DNA of 64,000 bases. Origin: Geosiphon pyriformis (Eukaryota > Glomeromycota > Glomeromycetes > Archaeosporales > Geosiphonaceae). The first letter of the stretch is position 1. Each line of letters starts with the position of its first letter. This document shows, piece by piece, positions 47,708 through 57,290 of this stretch. The notes beneath the pieces were generated by a model. The model did not search any database. It saw nothing but the letters and a program-made list of their open reading frames with translations, and was not told the origin of the DNA. The position numbers and the translations under genes were made by a program. The stretch lies in contig JAAOMT010000071.1 of assembly GCA_016748015.1 (NCBI GenBank), positions 212,414 to 276,413 of the forward strand, given 5' to 3'.

Positions 47708-48352
47708 AACCTCCTCCTCAAGACTGAGCTCCATTGAAATCCAAGCACTATCTGTAATGTCAAGATAGTGGTCTAAGATAATTGAAGTAATTTGCTCTGA
47801 AAATTGTTGAAATTTCAGTTCTGTGAGCTTTCCAATATATTGTATTTTCAATGATTGAAGTATTGGGCTTTGTAGGACGTTTTTACAAGTATTAAACAAG
47901 TCATAGAGTCTAAGAGCTGCTCTAAGTTTGTAGCAAGTGTTTGTTAATCCAGCTGCTATCTTGAATTCATTGTGAATTTGTTTTTGTATGGCTTCTGGGG
48001 TGGTATTTGTTGCTTTAAGTTCTAGTTTTTGTTCATAAAATGTTTTTCCAATGCAGAAATATTTAAATATGAGAGTATATTTATTGTTTTGTTCATTAAG
48101 TAATAATAAAAGTTTTTGTTGTATTGTGGCATTTGGTGGAATGTCAATAGAGACAGATAAAAAGTTTTCTTTTAGTGCCTGCTTCAAAAGTTCTGGTAAC
48201 CTATTCTCAGAGTGACTTCTTGTTTTTCTTCTATAGGGGTGGTAGTTCTGAGAATTATTTATTACTGAGGCTGTGGTTTTTTTCTGAATGTAATTGATTT
48301 GACTTCCATTAATCATTATGGATAAGTCAGGAAGTGTTTTCAAGGCTAACAT
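47687..48352 (-). CDS. Element F 3' ORF, 221 aa, uninterrupted, unknown function
   Basis: The ATG at 48352 opens a 221-codon frame with no stop until 47687, inside the 3' LTR; the last seven codons and the stop are LTR sequence. The N-terminus is basic and polar (YRRKTRSHSENR, residues 41-52). The rest looks helical: NATIQQKLLLLLNEQ (about residues 75-90), YKLRAALRLYDLFNTC (about 138-153), IQYIGKLTELKFQQFSEQI (about 166-184), and an acidic end SLEEEV coded by the PPT. No signal peptide, membrane segment or Cys pattern. D has the same ORF with one stop seen, H a ghost of it, C and E distant relatives. It would be expressed with or after pol. Function not recognised; an accessory particle or nucleic-acid protein is only a guess. 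Confidence 0.8.
   Translation of the reverse strand: MLALKTLPDLSIMINGSQINYIQKKTTASVINNSQNYHPYRRKTRSHSENRLPELLKQALKENFLSVSIDIPPNATIQQKLLLLLNEQNNKYTLIFKYFCIGKTFYEQKLELKATNTTPEAIQKQIHNEFKIAAGLTNTCYKLRAALRLYDLFNTCKNVLQSPILQSLKIQYIGKLTELKFQQFSEQITSIILDHYLDITDSAWISMELSLEEEVMLPVEF
47708..47720 (-). other. Element F polypurine tract
   Basis: Minus-strand GAGGAGGAGGTTA abuts the 3' LTR start TGTTACC and is at the same time read as Glu-Glu-Glu-Val in the 3' ORF. Confidence 0.75.
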
Positions 48353-48599
48353 TAATTTTTGGAATATTTGTTAAATATTTCGGGAAATAATTATAATAAA
48401 ATTGGCTAATTAGTGAAAAGAAAGAATATAGAAAAATTATTTTTTTTTTCGGGTTTGGAATTTTATTTGTTTTTGGGTTTTGGGTGTTTCGTAATTATTT
48501 ATTTTTTTTGTCTTTTGTGTGTTATTAAAGATTATTGTAAAATTATGTTGAATTAAGTGTTTAAGTTTGGTTGTTGTTCTATTATAATTATTGGTTCTA

Positions 48600-49940
48600 A
48601 ATTTCGGGGAATATCTTCAAGATTAATTAAAAGGGAATGTGTACCAATTTGTGGAATTAATGGTTCAGAATTGTTTCTGGAATGATAGTGTTTCAATTTA
48701 TTTTTATGTGCAACTTTTGCTAGTACTTTGTCATCAAGTCTTAACTTGTATGATCTATTGCCTAGAATTTCGTGAATATAAAATGGTCCATCTCATTTGT
48801 TTTCAAATTTCCCATTCCATTGTTTTTCAGCCTTAGTTCTGTGTAAGAAAACTTTATTTCCTATTTTAAATTCGTTGGTTATGGGTGGTAATTTGTTGTT
48901 ATGTCTTTCTTTTTGTTGAGCTTGGGAATGTTCAATATGAGTTGCTACTATCTTTCTTTTTCCTTTCAGTGTACTGAGAAGAGTATAGGCCCTTCTTTGG
49001 AGTGTTTCTTAAAAGTTTTCTTTATTGATTGGTTGCACTGGATATGTTTCTACTATGAAATTAATTGGTAATATTGCTGTCCTTCCATAAGTAAGGTCAA
49101 ATAGTGTGTGTTTTGTAGTATCTTGTTTTAGTGTTCTGTATGCTAGTAACACTGATAGAATAAAAATATCTCATTTCTGCTCAAAATTTGTTGAGACTTT
49201 GGCCAATAATTCACACAATGTTCTGTTGAAATGTTTTACAAGTCCATTTGTTTGAGGGTGATAAGACGATGATAAAGATCTTTTGACATTGAATCATTCA
49301 CAAATTTCTTGTATCAAGTTGTTTACAAAATGTGTTCCTTGATTAGATAAAAGTTCAATTGGGCATCCATGTTTACAAATAATGTCTTCATAGATAAAAT
49401 TTGCTACTAATTTTGCATCTGCTCTTGGAATGGCTCTAGCTTTAGGCCATTTGGTAAGATAATCTACTGCTACTGCAATATAGTGATTTCCTTGGGTTGT
49501 GATAGGTAATGGTCCGACTAAATCAATTTCAACTTTGTCAAATGGTTGTCCAATTTTGATTGGATTTAAAGGTTCTGTGGGACAAGTTCCTCTTTTTCTT
49601 TGACAACTATCACAAGATTCTACATATTATCAAATGTTTTTTTGCATGTGAGGCCAAAAATAATGTTCAAGAGTTCTTTGAATTGTTCTATCTTTTCCCA
49701 AGTGTGCTGAAGACGGATCTGTGTGCATGTTATATAAAATTGTTTTTTTTTCATTTTTCTGTACTAATCTGAGTGGTTGGTTTAGATTTTTACGATTTTT
49801 GTAATAAATTTTGTTGTGGTGTATAAAATATTGTTTGGATTGGTGTTGTAATCGATGTTTTTCACTTGGAGACCAATTTTTTGGCATGGTGAGGGTCTCC
49901 AAATAGTTTTTGATGTTGTTGTAGTTTTCTGGATCCATTA
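48600..49940 (-). pseudogene. Element F integrase
   Basis: The N-terminal zinc-binding part has DPSSAHLGKDRTIQRTLEHYFWP (about 49650-49720) and CDSCQRKRG (about 49590-49615). The core has DKVEIDLVGPLP near 49530 (first Asp kept, Gly before it changed to Glu), LLSNQGTHFV near 49345 (second Asp now Asn) and NGLVKHFNRTL near 49235 (third catalytic Glu now Lys). The C-terminal domain KIGNKVFLHRTKAEKQW lies near 48830-48875. Several stops (about 49628, 49293, 49010). Catalytically dead even without stops. Confidence 0.88.
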
Positions 49941-49999
49941 TTGTTGATTTTGTTGTTTGTTCTGCTGTTAAGTTTGTTGGTGTTTTGTTGGTGTTAATG

Positions 50000-50500
50000 T
50001 TGGTATTAATATTGTCTCATTCTTGAGAGGCTATCAACATGAGTGTGTAGTTTTCCTGGTTTGTAATGTACAATGTATCTGTAGTCTGCTAGAAAGTCAT
50101 TCCATTGAGACTGTTTGGCACTTTGTTCTGTTTTCTTTTTATTAAGCCATTTGAGGCCAATATTGTCAGTTATTATGTCAAATTTTTTTCCATTCTTCAG
50201 ATATTGTTGAAAGTGTTTAAGAGTCCAGATGACTGCAGTGGCTTCCAATTTAGTTGAGCCATATTTGAATTCTGTTGGCTTGAGTGTTCTGCTGGCATAG
50301 GTGATAACTTTTTTCTGGCCATTTTCATCTAATTGTGATAAAATGGCACCAAATGCTATGTGTGAAGCATCAGTAGCTAATTGGAATCATTTATTGAAGT
50401 CTGGGTAAGCAAAAACTGGGGCTGTTGTCAATTTTGTTTTGAGAGTTTCAAAAGCTTTTTGTTGTTCTTTAGTTCATTTGTATGATATGTTTTTGTTGAT
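50000..50500 (-). pseudogene. Element F RNase H
   Basis: Minus strand: QLATDASHIAFGAILSQ (about 50335-50385, first Asp), TYASRTLKPTEFKYGSTKLEATAVIWTLKHF (Glu, about 50235), DIITDNIGLKWLN (third Asp, about 50160-50180) and HVDSLSRMRQ (last Asp, about 50040). The acidic set is complete, unlike in D. A stop near 50390 and the stops upstream separate it from RT. Confidence 0.85.
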
Positions 50501-51411
50501 AAGATAATTAAGTGGTTTGGCAATTTCTGAGAATCCTTTATAAATTTTTGATAGTAAGAGACTAATCCTACAAATTCTTGTAGTTCTGTGGTATTTCTAG
50601 AAGTTTAAAAGTTTTTGACAGCACTGATTGTTCCTGGGTTTGGTTTGACTCCATCTTTATTAACTATGTGTCCAAGAAAGATCAAGCTTGTTTTTCCAAA
50701 GTGACATTTTTCAATGTTTAACTTTAATCCTGCTTTTCATAATCATTGAAAAACTTCTCACAGGTGAATAAGATGGGCTTCAAAGCTTGGTGAATATACA
50801 TCAGTGTCATCAAGATAGACAACTACTGATTGCCACAAGAATTCTTCATATACAACATCTATGAGTTGCTGGAATGTTGCTGGTGTATTGCAGAGTCCAA
50901 AAGGCATAACATTGAACTCATAGTTTTCTCCCTGGGTGGTAAATGCTGTTTTGGGTCAGTCTTTTGGGTCTATTTCGACTTGTCAGTATCTACTTTCCAA
51001 GTCCAAAGTTGAGAAGAACTTGGCTTTTCTTAAAGCATCTAACATGTCATCAATTCTTGGAAAAGGGTAGACATCTCCAATTGTCACACTGTTCAATTGG
51101 CGATAGTCAACACAAAATCTGATTTTTCCATTTTTCTTTTTGACAAGAACTACTGGTGAGGCCCAAGGACTTCTTGATGGTTGAATCAATCTGTTATTAA
51201 GCATTCTCTGGACTTTTTCTCTGATGAATTGATGACTGGCAGGTGGCATTCTGTAAGCTTGCTGACGTTTTATTAAAGCATCTCCTGTATGGATTTGATG
51301 TTGAATGATATCTGTTTTTCCCAGGTTATTGTTGTCTTTTGCAAATATATCTGCAAATTCAGCTATCAATTGTTTCAATTGTCTTTGTTGTTGAGGTTCT
51401 AAGGAACTCAT
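50501..51411 (-). pseudogene. Element F reverse transcriptase
   Basis: LQPSRSPWASPVVLVKKKNG-type entry (about 51150-51190), FCVDYRQLNSVT (about 51110), FFSTLDLESRY followed by a stop (about 50985-51015, first Asp kept), NVMPFGLCNTPATF (about 50875-50915) and VVVYLDDTDVYS (about 50800-50825, YLDD intact). The thumb LIFLGHIVNKDGVKPNPG lies near 50640-50690. Stops occur at about 50980, 50955, 50760 and 50600. The catalytic residues survive, which makes F the best template for what this family looked like. Confidence 0.88.
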
Positions 51412-51607
51412 GTTTTTCTTCCAAAAGATGGTAGTTTTTAGTGGTGAGAATGATATTTGGATTTGGGAGTAGAGTGTGCCTTACAATTTCGATAAAATTA
51501 GAGACAATTTGAGGGTTTTCATCTTGAAAAATATTGCTGTGTATGATTCCAATCTTTAATTTGTTTAATAAGACAATAGAGTAATTATTGGGATTGTAGA
51601 ATATAAC

Positions 51608-52375
51608 TCAAAATTTTTTCATTTCTTTGGGAATATAAACATTTGAAATTGAGATTTCATGTTTCAAACAGATTTGTTCATTGGATTCAAAGATTTGTTG
51701 TGTAATAGTGAGTTTTAAGCAAGTGTAAATTTCATAATATTCTCCAAAAGATGAAATGGTAATTGGTTGGGGAAGTTGAAGAATCTGGTAAGATTCATTT
51801 TGTATGTTTACTGACACTGTAAATTGTCCAGTTGAACCAAGATCTTGAGTTCCTCTTTCACTTTTTCCCAATTGTTCTCTGTTGTTAACTGATTGTAGAC
51901 CCGAAATTTTGATTAAGGATAGGTAAATTGCTTGAGCAATTTTTTCAGCATGTTCAATCTTAAATGGTTTTTCTGTTTCATTCTGCAACATGATGGTAAT
52001 GTCTCCAGTGTATTCTGCATCTATAACTTCTCTTCTAATATTGATTCTTTTGCTTGCCAATGATAATCTGGAGGCAATTTGAACCATTGCTCCAGATGGA
52101 ATTTCAAGAGCGATTTTGAGATTGATTTTTGTCAAAGACTTTGGTTGGAGAACCAAAGTATCTTTTCCTGGGTATCTTAGGTCATATCCGACATCAATTT
52201 CATGTGCTTTTTCTGGTCTGATTCCTTGGCCATGGTTGTCAAAATATTTAAGTTGTAGAGGTGGTTGCTTTTTAAGGAGATAGATGGGGATGGTTGGTAG
52301 TTCTTCTACTAGTTCAAATACTTCAAATTCGATTTCATTTTCATCATTCTCATTTGGCAGAGGAATGCTAAGAGC
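51608..52375 (-). pseudogene. Element F dUTPase domain of pol
   Basis: The open frame reaches 52429. Motif 1 VGYDLRYPG (about 52170-52195), motif 2 ASRLSLAS (about 52050-52070, usual SRSSLAS), motif 3 REVIDAEYTGDI (about 52000-52030, catalytic Asp kept, Gly before Tyr now Glu), motif 4 EKIAQAIYL (about 51925-51950) and motif 5 RGTQDLGSTGQ (about 51835-51860). About 180 further residues follow with a conserved QICLKHEISISNVYIPKE end, of unknown role. dUTPase would lower dUTP during reverse transcription. It continues in phase from gag and protease. Confidence 0.92.
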
Positions 52376-53000
52376 ATAGCATTCTAAACACCATTGGTCA
52401 TCACAAGGCATGATGCATTCTTCACACAATTGAATGTTTATTTGCTCTAATTGTCGAATTTAAGCTTCTTTGGTCGGATATGTGTGGCTTGCAATTTGGT
52501 GATATGTTTCTGTTTCATCTTCATAATCAAATCCAGCTAATTCCATAGTATACTCAATGTATTTAGCTTCTTTTATTTGACAGACATCTTCTTGAGTGGC
52601 TCCATTGATCAATGCCATTGCTAGGTCAAAAATTATTTCAGCATCATAAGAGTAGTAGTAAAGTTTATTGAAAGCACTGTTGTATGCTACATCAAATGGT
52701 GTTCCTTTTCTAACTTTTTCCAAAATTGATAGAGCATATTGACAGGTTTGATCACATACTCCTCCTTTCATTGCAACATCAATTCAGTTGTATTCTTCTA
52801 GTAACATATTTCCACATGTAAGGCAAGGTGTGTTGTCCCATTTTCCACTTCTTTTTGGAGATTCAAATCGTTTTCTATGGCATGCTTTGCAAAAGTAACA
52901 GGTATGAGTTTCATATTCCTCTTCTGAAGAAATACATGTTCTCATTGATGAAAGTTTCTTGTTGTAATCTTTGCATTTGAGTGGAATATAGGGTGGTTGT
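52375..53000 (-). pseudogene. Element F Cys-rich module
   Basis: Minus-strand protein: LKCKDYNKKLSS (about 52955-52990; the second Cys of the pair is Tyr), CYFCKACHRKRF (about 52870-52905), CLTCGNMLLEEYN (about 52790-52830), GVCDQTCQYAL (about 52735-52765), then a helical segment (residues of 52460-52730) and CEECIMPCDDQWCLECYAL (about 52370-52430). Seven or more CX2C-like pairs suggest several zinc-binding units. Positioned between protease and dUTPase. I know no named domain with this pattern. Confidence 0.8.
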
Positions 53001-53037
53001 TTCCATGGTTCTGGTGTAGAATATCTAACTTTCTTTT

Positions 53038-53640
53038 ATTATCTTGATTCTTCAAAAATCTCCTGTTCTGTTTCTTCAGCCCAATTAGATATTGATCCAA
53101 AAGCCATGTAGGTTTCAGTAAGTGGCATTTTTTTCTTCTCTTCAAATTCAAATACTGGGGCTTTTTCTGATTGTTTGTTAAAAGTACTACAAGTAGCAGG
53201 TACTATGGTGTATTGTCTTTGGTATGAGATTTTTAATTCCTGAGTTTCCCAGTCCAAGTTTGCATTGGCCTTAAGAAGCCAATTATTTCCGATCAGAGCT
53301 TGGTATTGGGGTGCATCCATGACTAGAACTTTGACTGGAATGGTGATTTCATCAATGGTAAATGGAAAATTGTCAATTTCTCCTACTGGTGTCTTTTTTA
53401 TACCATCTGCTATAACAATTACAGTTTGGGCTGGTCTGTTAACAGTTCTTGGAAGCTGTTGTATTAACTGGTAGGTAATAATACTTTCAGCTGATTCACT
53501 GTCTAGAATTAGTCGAATGGGTTTTTCTTCTACTGTAGCTTCAGTATATATGGCAATGATAGCTTTTTGTTCATTAGCTGCTGTATTACTAAGCAAGAAT
53601 GGTGATTCATTTGCTTCAAATTCGAATGGGAATATATTTG
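53038..53640 (-). pseudogene. Element F protease
   Basis: Frame shared with gag. The block at about 53486-53522 reads LILDSESAESIITY: the Gly of the DSG active site is Glu, and a second Gly is Glu too. VPVKVLVMDAPQYQALIGNNWLL-like text near 53275-53340 and DWETQELKISY near 53225 match D. A retropepsin that would mature Gag-Pol; inactive as read. Confidence 0.87.
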
Positions 53641-55654
53641 AAAGGTTGGCATTTTGGACAATTTGAGCTGGTGAAATAGTGTTGTTGAAAGGGTTTGATC
53701 TGGGTGCTGCAACTTCATCTTCAGAAAGTGCAGGTTGTTGAAAATCCGATTCTTTTGGTATTGTAAGATAACTGGGTTGAGTGTGATAGTGATTGGGTCT
53801 TTGTTGACCAGAATTTCAGAGAACCAACTGGTTATTTGGATTAATTCTGTTGTTGTTATTCTGAAATTGATTTTGTAATGTGAATTGGTTATGTTGAACC
53901 AATCTTCTTGCTGGTACTTGATATTGTTGAGTGAGTGGTATCTGATATTGCTAAATTGGTAAAGGTTGCTGATATTGTTGTTGAATTGGTTGTGGAGCTG
54001 GTTGATAATAGCTGTTTTGAATTTGTGGTCTCGGTAAATAATAAGTTGATGGTAGGGGTTGGTAATAAGATTGTTGTGGTAAAGAGTAATGTTGATTACT
54101 CCTGTTTTGTTGGTCTCTTTGTAGTTTCCTGCAATCTTGTTTCCAGTGTCCTGAAATTCCACAATAGTGACAATTTTGAGGTTGGTTGTTGGATGGTGGT
54201 CCAAAGTTGTTTTGATTGCATTGCTGTGATAGTTAATATTTTTGTGGTTGTTGCTGCTGTTGTTGCTGGTTTGTAAAATAGCTTTCAATCTTCTTTGTGA
54301 GTTGGTTTATCTTTTCTTCAGCTGCTGAGCTGGTTTTTCCAATAGCCAAGTTAACAAGTTTGGTGTGATTTGCTTCTTCCATAGCCATTTCATAATTCTT
54401 TGCATGTTTAATGGCAGTTGCCAAGTCTGCTAGAGCATGTGGATGGACTTTTTTAATCAGTTTGTCTTTTAACTCTGCTATAAACTGATCCAGAATTTGA
54501 GCAGCAGAATAGTAGTTATTGGTTTCCAATTGTTGAATTTGTCTGAGAAGTTTGTTAAATCTTCCAAGATAGGTCATAACAGTTTCAAATATTTCTTGTT
54601 TGATATTGCGAAAGCGGTTCCTGAGAGTGATAGAGGTGTTGTTGTTGGTAAATTGTTGTAGAAAAGCATCTTTGAATGCTTGCCAGTTTTCAAATGGTTC
54701 TTCTAAATTTTTAAACCATTCTCTTGCTGTTCCTTGGAGAAAGTAGAAAATTGCTTTAAGCATTCTTGCTGCAATCCAACCATTTACATCTCCTGCTTTT
54801 TAAACTTTGTCGAGCCATTCTTGAGAACTGGTATCATTATCTTTACCTGTAAATTCTGGAATCTTTGCAATGTAAGCAGTTGCCATTTCCTCTTTGTTTT
54901 CTGTGGCTTTTTTTTGTTCTGATTCAGTTTCTTCATTTTCCAAATTTTCTGAATGATCACTTTCGTTTTCTTGCAAGTATTTAATAATATTGGTGCTTGT
55001 TGATATAGGTTCCTGCTGTTGAGTAAGATTTTTAGGTGACTGAAAATCTTCTGGTCTGGAGAAATGGTTAAGTGGTGAATTTGGTGTTTGTGGTCAAGCA
55101 AGTGAAATTGGAAATGGTGTGATAGAAAGTGGTAATTTGACACTGGTTCTTTGTTCAGGTGTTTGCAAGTGTTTGGCAGTTGTCTTTGGTAGTATTGGAG
55201 TGTTTGGTGTGGTTTTTGAGTGTTGTTTCACTTTTTGTTTGCCTTTGTTGCCTGTTTCTGTTTCTGTTTCTGATTTAAAGTCAAAAGAGTATTTAGACTG
55301 TACTGGGTATTTTTCTTTATAATACTTGATAATGTTGTAATTGAGTTCTTGAAAGTAGGTGGCAAGTGTTTTACTGTTAAGGTCTTCAGTTCCCAATCAT
55401 GAATAGTGTACTAAATTGTTGTAGAAATTGCTTCTCACTTCTGAAATATTGTAATTTCTAAGAAGATAATTGTTGATATGGTTTTCAATGTATTGGTAGA
55501 GTGTTCTTTCAACAATTTCAATTCCATCTGGGATGTTGAATCTCTGCTTGCAATGGGTGTAAATTGACTGATAATACTTTAGAGTTGTTGTGTCTGGTGT
55601 GGTTGCCACTTTGAAGTTTGTTGTTGCTGTGTTATTTCTGTGGGAGAGCACCAA
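53641..55654 (-). pseudogene. Element F gag
   Basis: The frame opens right after the PBS (no obvious ATG) with TPDTTTLKYYQSIYTHCKQ. Gag core: IPEFTGKDNDTSSQEWLDKV (about 54800-54860), FYFLQGTAREWFKNLEEPF (about 54690-54750), AFLQQFTNNNTSITLRNRFRNIKQ (about 54600-54670), YSAAQILDQFIAELKDKLIKKVHPHA (about 54440-54515) and NHTKLVNLAIGKTSSAAEEK (about 54310-54370), then a Gln run. An intact zinc knuckle CHYCGISGHWKQDC lies at 54131-54175, and a Gln/Pro/Tyr-rich tail follows. Stops near 55394, 55095, 54800, 54230 and 53950. Confidence 0.88.
55636..55653 (-). other. Element F primer binding site
   Basis: Minus-strand TGGTGCTCTCCCACAGAA, two bases inside the 5' LTR (55656). Best-preserved PBS of the D/F family. 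Confidence 0.8.
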
Positions 55655-56246
55655 ATGTTACCAGAGGTTTTTGGTCTCTTTTCTTGAATGTTGTAACTGT
55701 CTGTTGGTTGCAAATTCACGTTTTTTAGAAGTAGTTGAACCTCCAATAACTGAATTTATCTTCAAATTATCTCCTATAATTTGAACTGCTGGGCTTATAA
55801 GTGGAATGGCCAATTCCTTGTCAGTTATTTTATGTAGTTATATTGTAGTAAACGTCAACTCTTTCCCAGGAATTGCTCATCTGGAAGCTCACTAAAAATG
55901 TGTAGTTACTTTGCTGTGAAAGTCAACTCTTCTACAGGGATTTTATTTGTAGACTACCCTAATGATTATAATAAAAAAATAAAAGAAATATAAAAGAAAT
56001 GTAAAAGAAATTAAATTCTGTTAAGGAAAACATTTTCTATCCAGGCCTGGAGTCACTAACAGTTTACTGAAATTGGTAGTTAATCAATTTCAAAATGTTA
56101 GTTGAGTTTTGGGGATTTTTCAAGTGCAATAATTAAAGAATTTGGTTTTTCAAATTATTTGATATTTATTTTTTTTTGTGTGTGTAAGAATGGTTCTAAG
56201 TGATAAATCTAAAGTAAGATACATTTTTCAGAAGAAAAAAGCTCTT

Positions 56247-56254
56247 CTTTTATA
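56247..56254 (-). promoter_or_regulatory. TATA box in the F 5' LTR
   Basis: Minus-strand TATAAAAG, preceded by AACAAGTTG and followed by AAGAGC, matching the D LTRs. It lies downstream of the TTTCGG repeat array in transcription direction. Confidence 0.7.
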
Positions 56255-56307
56255 CAACTTGTTGTAATACTAGTCTATGAACTTGCACTTTTTTTCTTTG
56301 CTCAAAT

Positions 56308-56465
56308 TTCGGCAAATTAAAGATATATTTTGATGAACTACCAGTTATTTTGCTGAACTATTGATTAATTTGGATGAACTATTCATAATTTCGGCGAATT
56401 TCTATAAATTTCGGCGAATTTCATATAAATTTCGGCGAATTTGTAAATTTCGGCAAATTTTAGAA
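56308..56465. repeat. TTTCGGCRAATTT repeat array in the F 5' LTR
   Basis: Copies of AATTTCGGCGAATTT at about 20-25 bp spacing (clearest at 56385-56460), with more diverged copies toward 56310. The core TTCGGCGAA is nearly palindromic. Confidence 0.75.
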
Positions 56466-56664
56466 TGTTACAAAGTTCAAGATATTGTGTAATTTGATCA
56501 TCTTACTTTCTGTTGTACTAATTGGATTTTTAATTGAATCGTGATATGTGATAAATTGATTAAATAATAAGTGATAATTTGGATTGATATTAACATGTTA
56601 ATTACTGATAGGAATTATAAGAATAATTTTATGCTAATTAATAGCTAAAATTCTACTGGTAACA

Positions 56665-57285
56665 ACAGCAAAAAATTGTCATCAATAGACACATACTATG
56701 GCAATGACAAAGAATACTTTATGATAACAAAGTTTTATTGCTGTCTATGTGTTATAAAACAGTTTGGACACCTGAAAAAACAAGGAAAATGGGATAACAA
56801 ACCTTGTCTTGCCAGTAGAACTATTTTGCCTGATAAAGAAATATGAAATGACATTTTAGGGCAAGGAGGAACATGTGATGAGACATACCAGTATATCATC
56901 TTGATAAATGACTGGGTACACAAAGAAACTCCAATCAACAATGCCTGGAAAAAAGCATTGTGATGGTTGGAAGGATATTTTCACGACAAACATGAAATCT
57001 GGAAAATGGCGAGTGCAAAAGCAGATGCCACTACCAGTGAATTATTAGAAATTAAAAATAACCCACTCTCACTACCTGAACCTGAATATGTCCTCATCTT
57101 CAATGTCTTTGGGAACATTGAAGACAATCTGGAAGAATTCCACAAACATTACCAATAATTAGCACTCACTAGGGAAGAACAAAAGCAGTGTTTGAAGCAG
57201 TTGAATATTCAATTATGTCAACATTGCTTAATTCCCTGTAACTTTTAATATTGTAATAAGTGTGATCTCATTTACAATCCACCAC
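56665..57285 (+). pseudogene. Element E Cys-rich module, right fragment
   Basis: Resumes after F with KKLSSIDTYYGNDKEY, then CCLCVIKQFGHL (about 56740), CLASR...LPDKE (about 56810), CDETYQY (about 56875), a helical segment including LPEPEYVLIFNVFGNIEDNLEEFHKHYQ (57070-57155), and CQHCLIPCN...YCNKCDLIYNPPP (about 57218-57285). The order is the same as in F. Stops near 56846, 56961, 57157 and 57246. Confidence 0.75.
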
Positions 57286-57290
57286 CACAC

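Larger units (their letters stand above)
46696..56664 (-). mobile_element. Element F: Ty3/gypsy element with dUTPase, best-preserved copy
   Basis: LTRs of 1012 and 1009 bp, with PBS, PPT and the full gene set on the minus strand: gag, protease, Cys module, dUTPase, RT, RNase H, integrase and 3' ORF. It is inserted in the Cys-rich region of element E. It keeps YLDD, the RNase H acids, the dUTPase catalytic Asp and an open 3' ORF, but has many stops in gag-pol. Its opposite orientation to D makes a long imperfect inverted repeat. Confidence 0.95.
55656..56664 (-). repeat. Element F 5' LTR
   Basis: Partner of 46696-47707. Starts (minus) TGTTACCAGTAGAATT and ends CTGGTAACA. Contains the repeat array at 56308-56465 and the TATA box at 56247-56254. 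Confidence 0.93.

Noticed and set aside
53530-54288. A 252-codon minus-strand frame rich in Asn and His
   Set aside because: It overlaps gag tail and protease of F in another frame; the true frame has the zinc knuckle and protease motif. It is a shadow.
54784-55143. A 119-codon minus-strand frame
   Set aside because: Out of phase with F gag, whose frame reads through the same bases with family-conserved residues.
46692-56668. Target-site duplication of element F
   Set aside because: Flanks GTGG and ACAG differ at three of four bases, so it cannot be claimed, though a 4-bp duplication would restore the frame of E.
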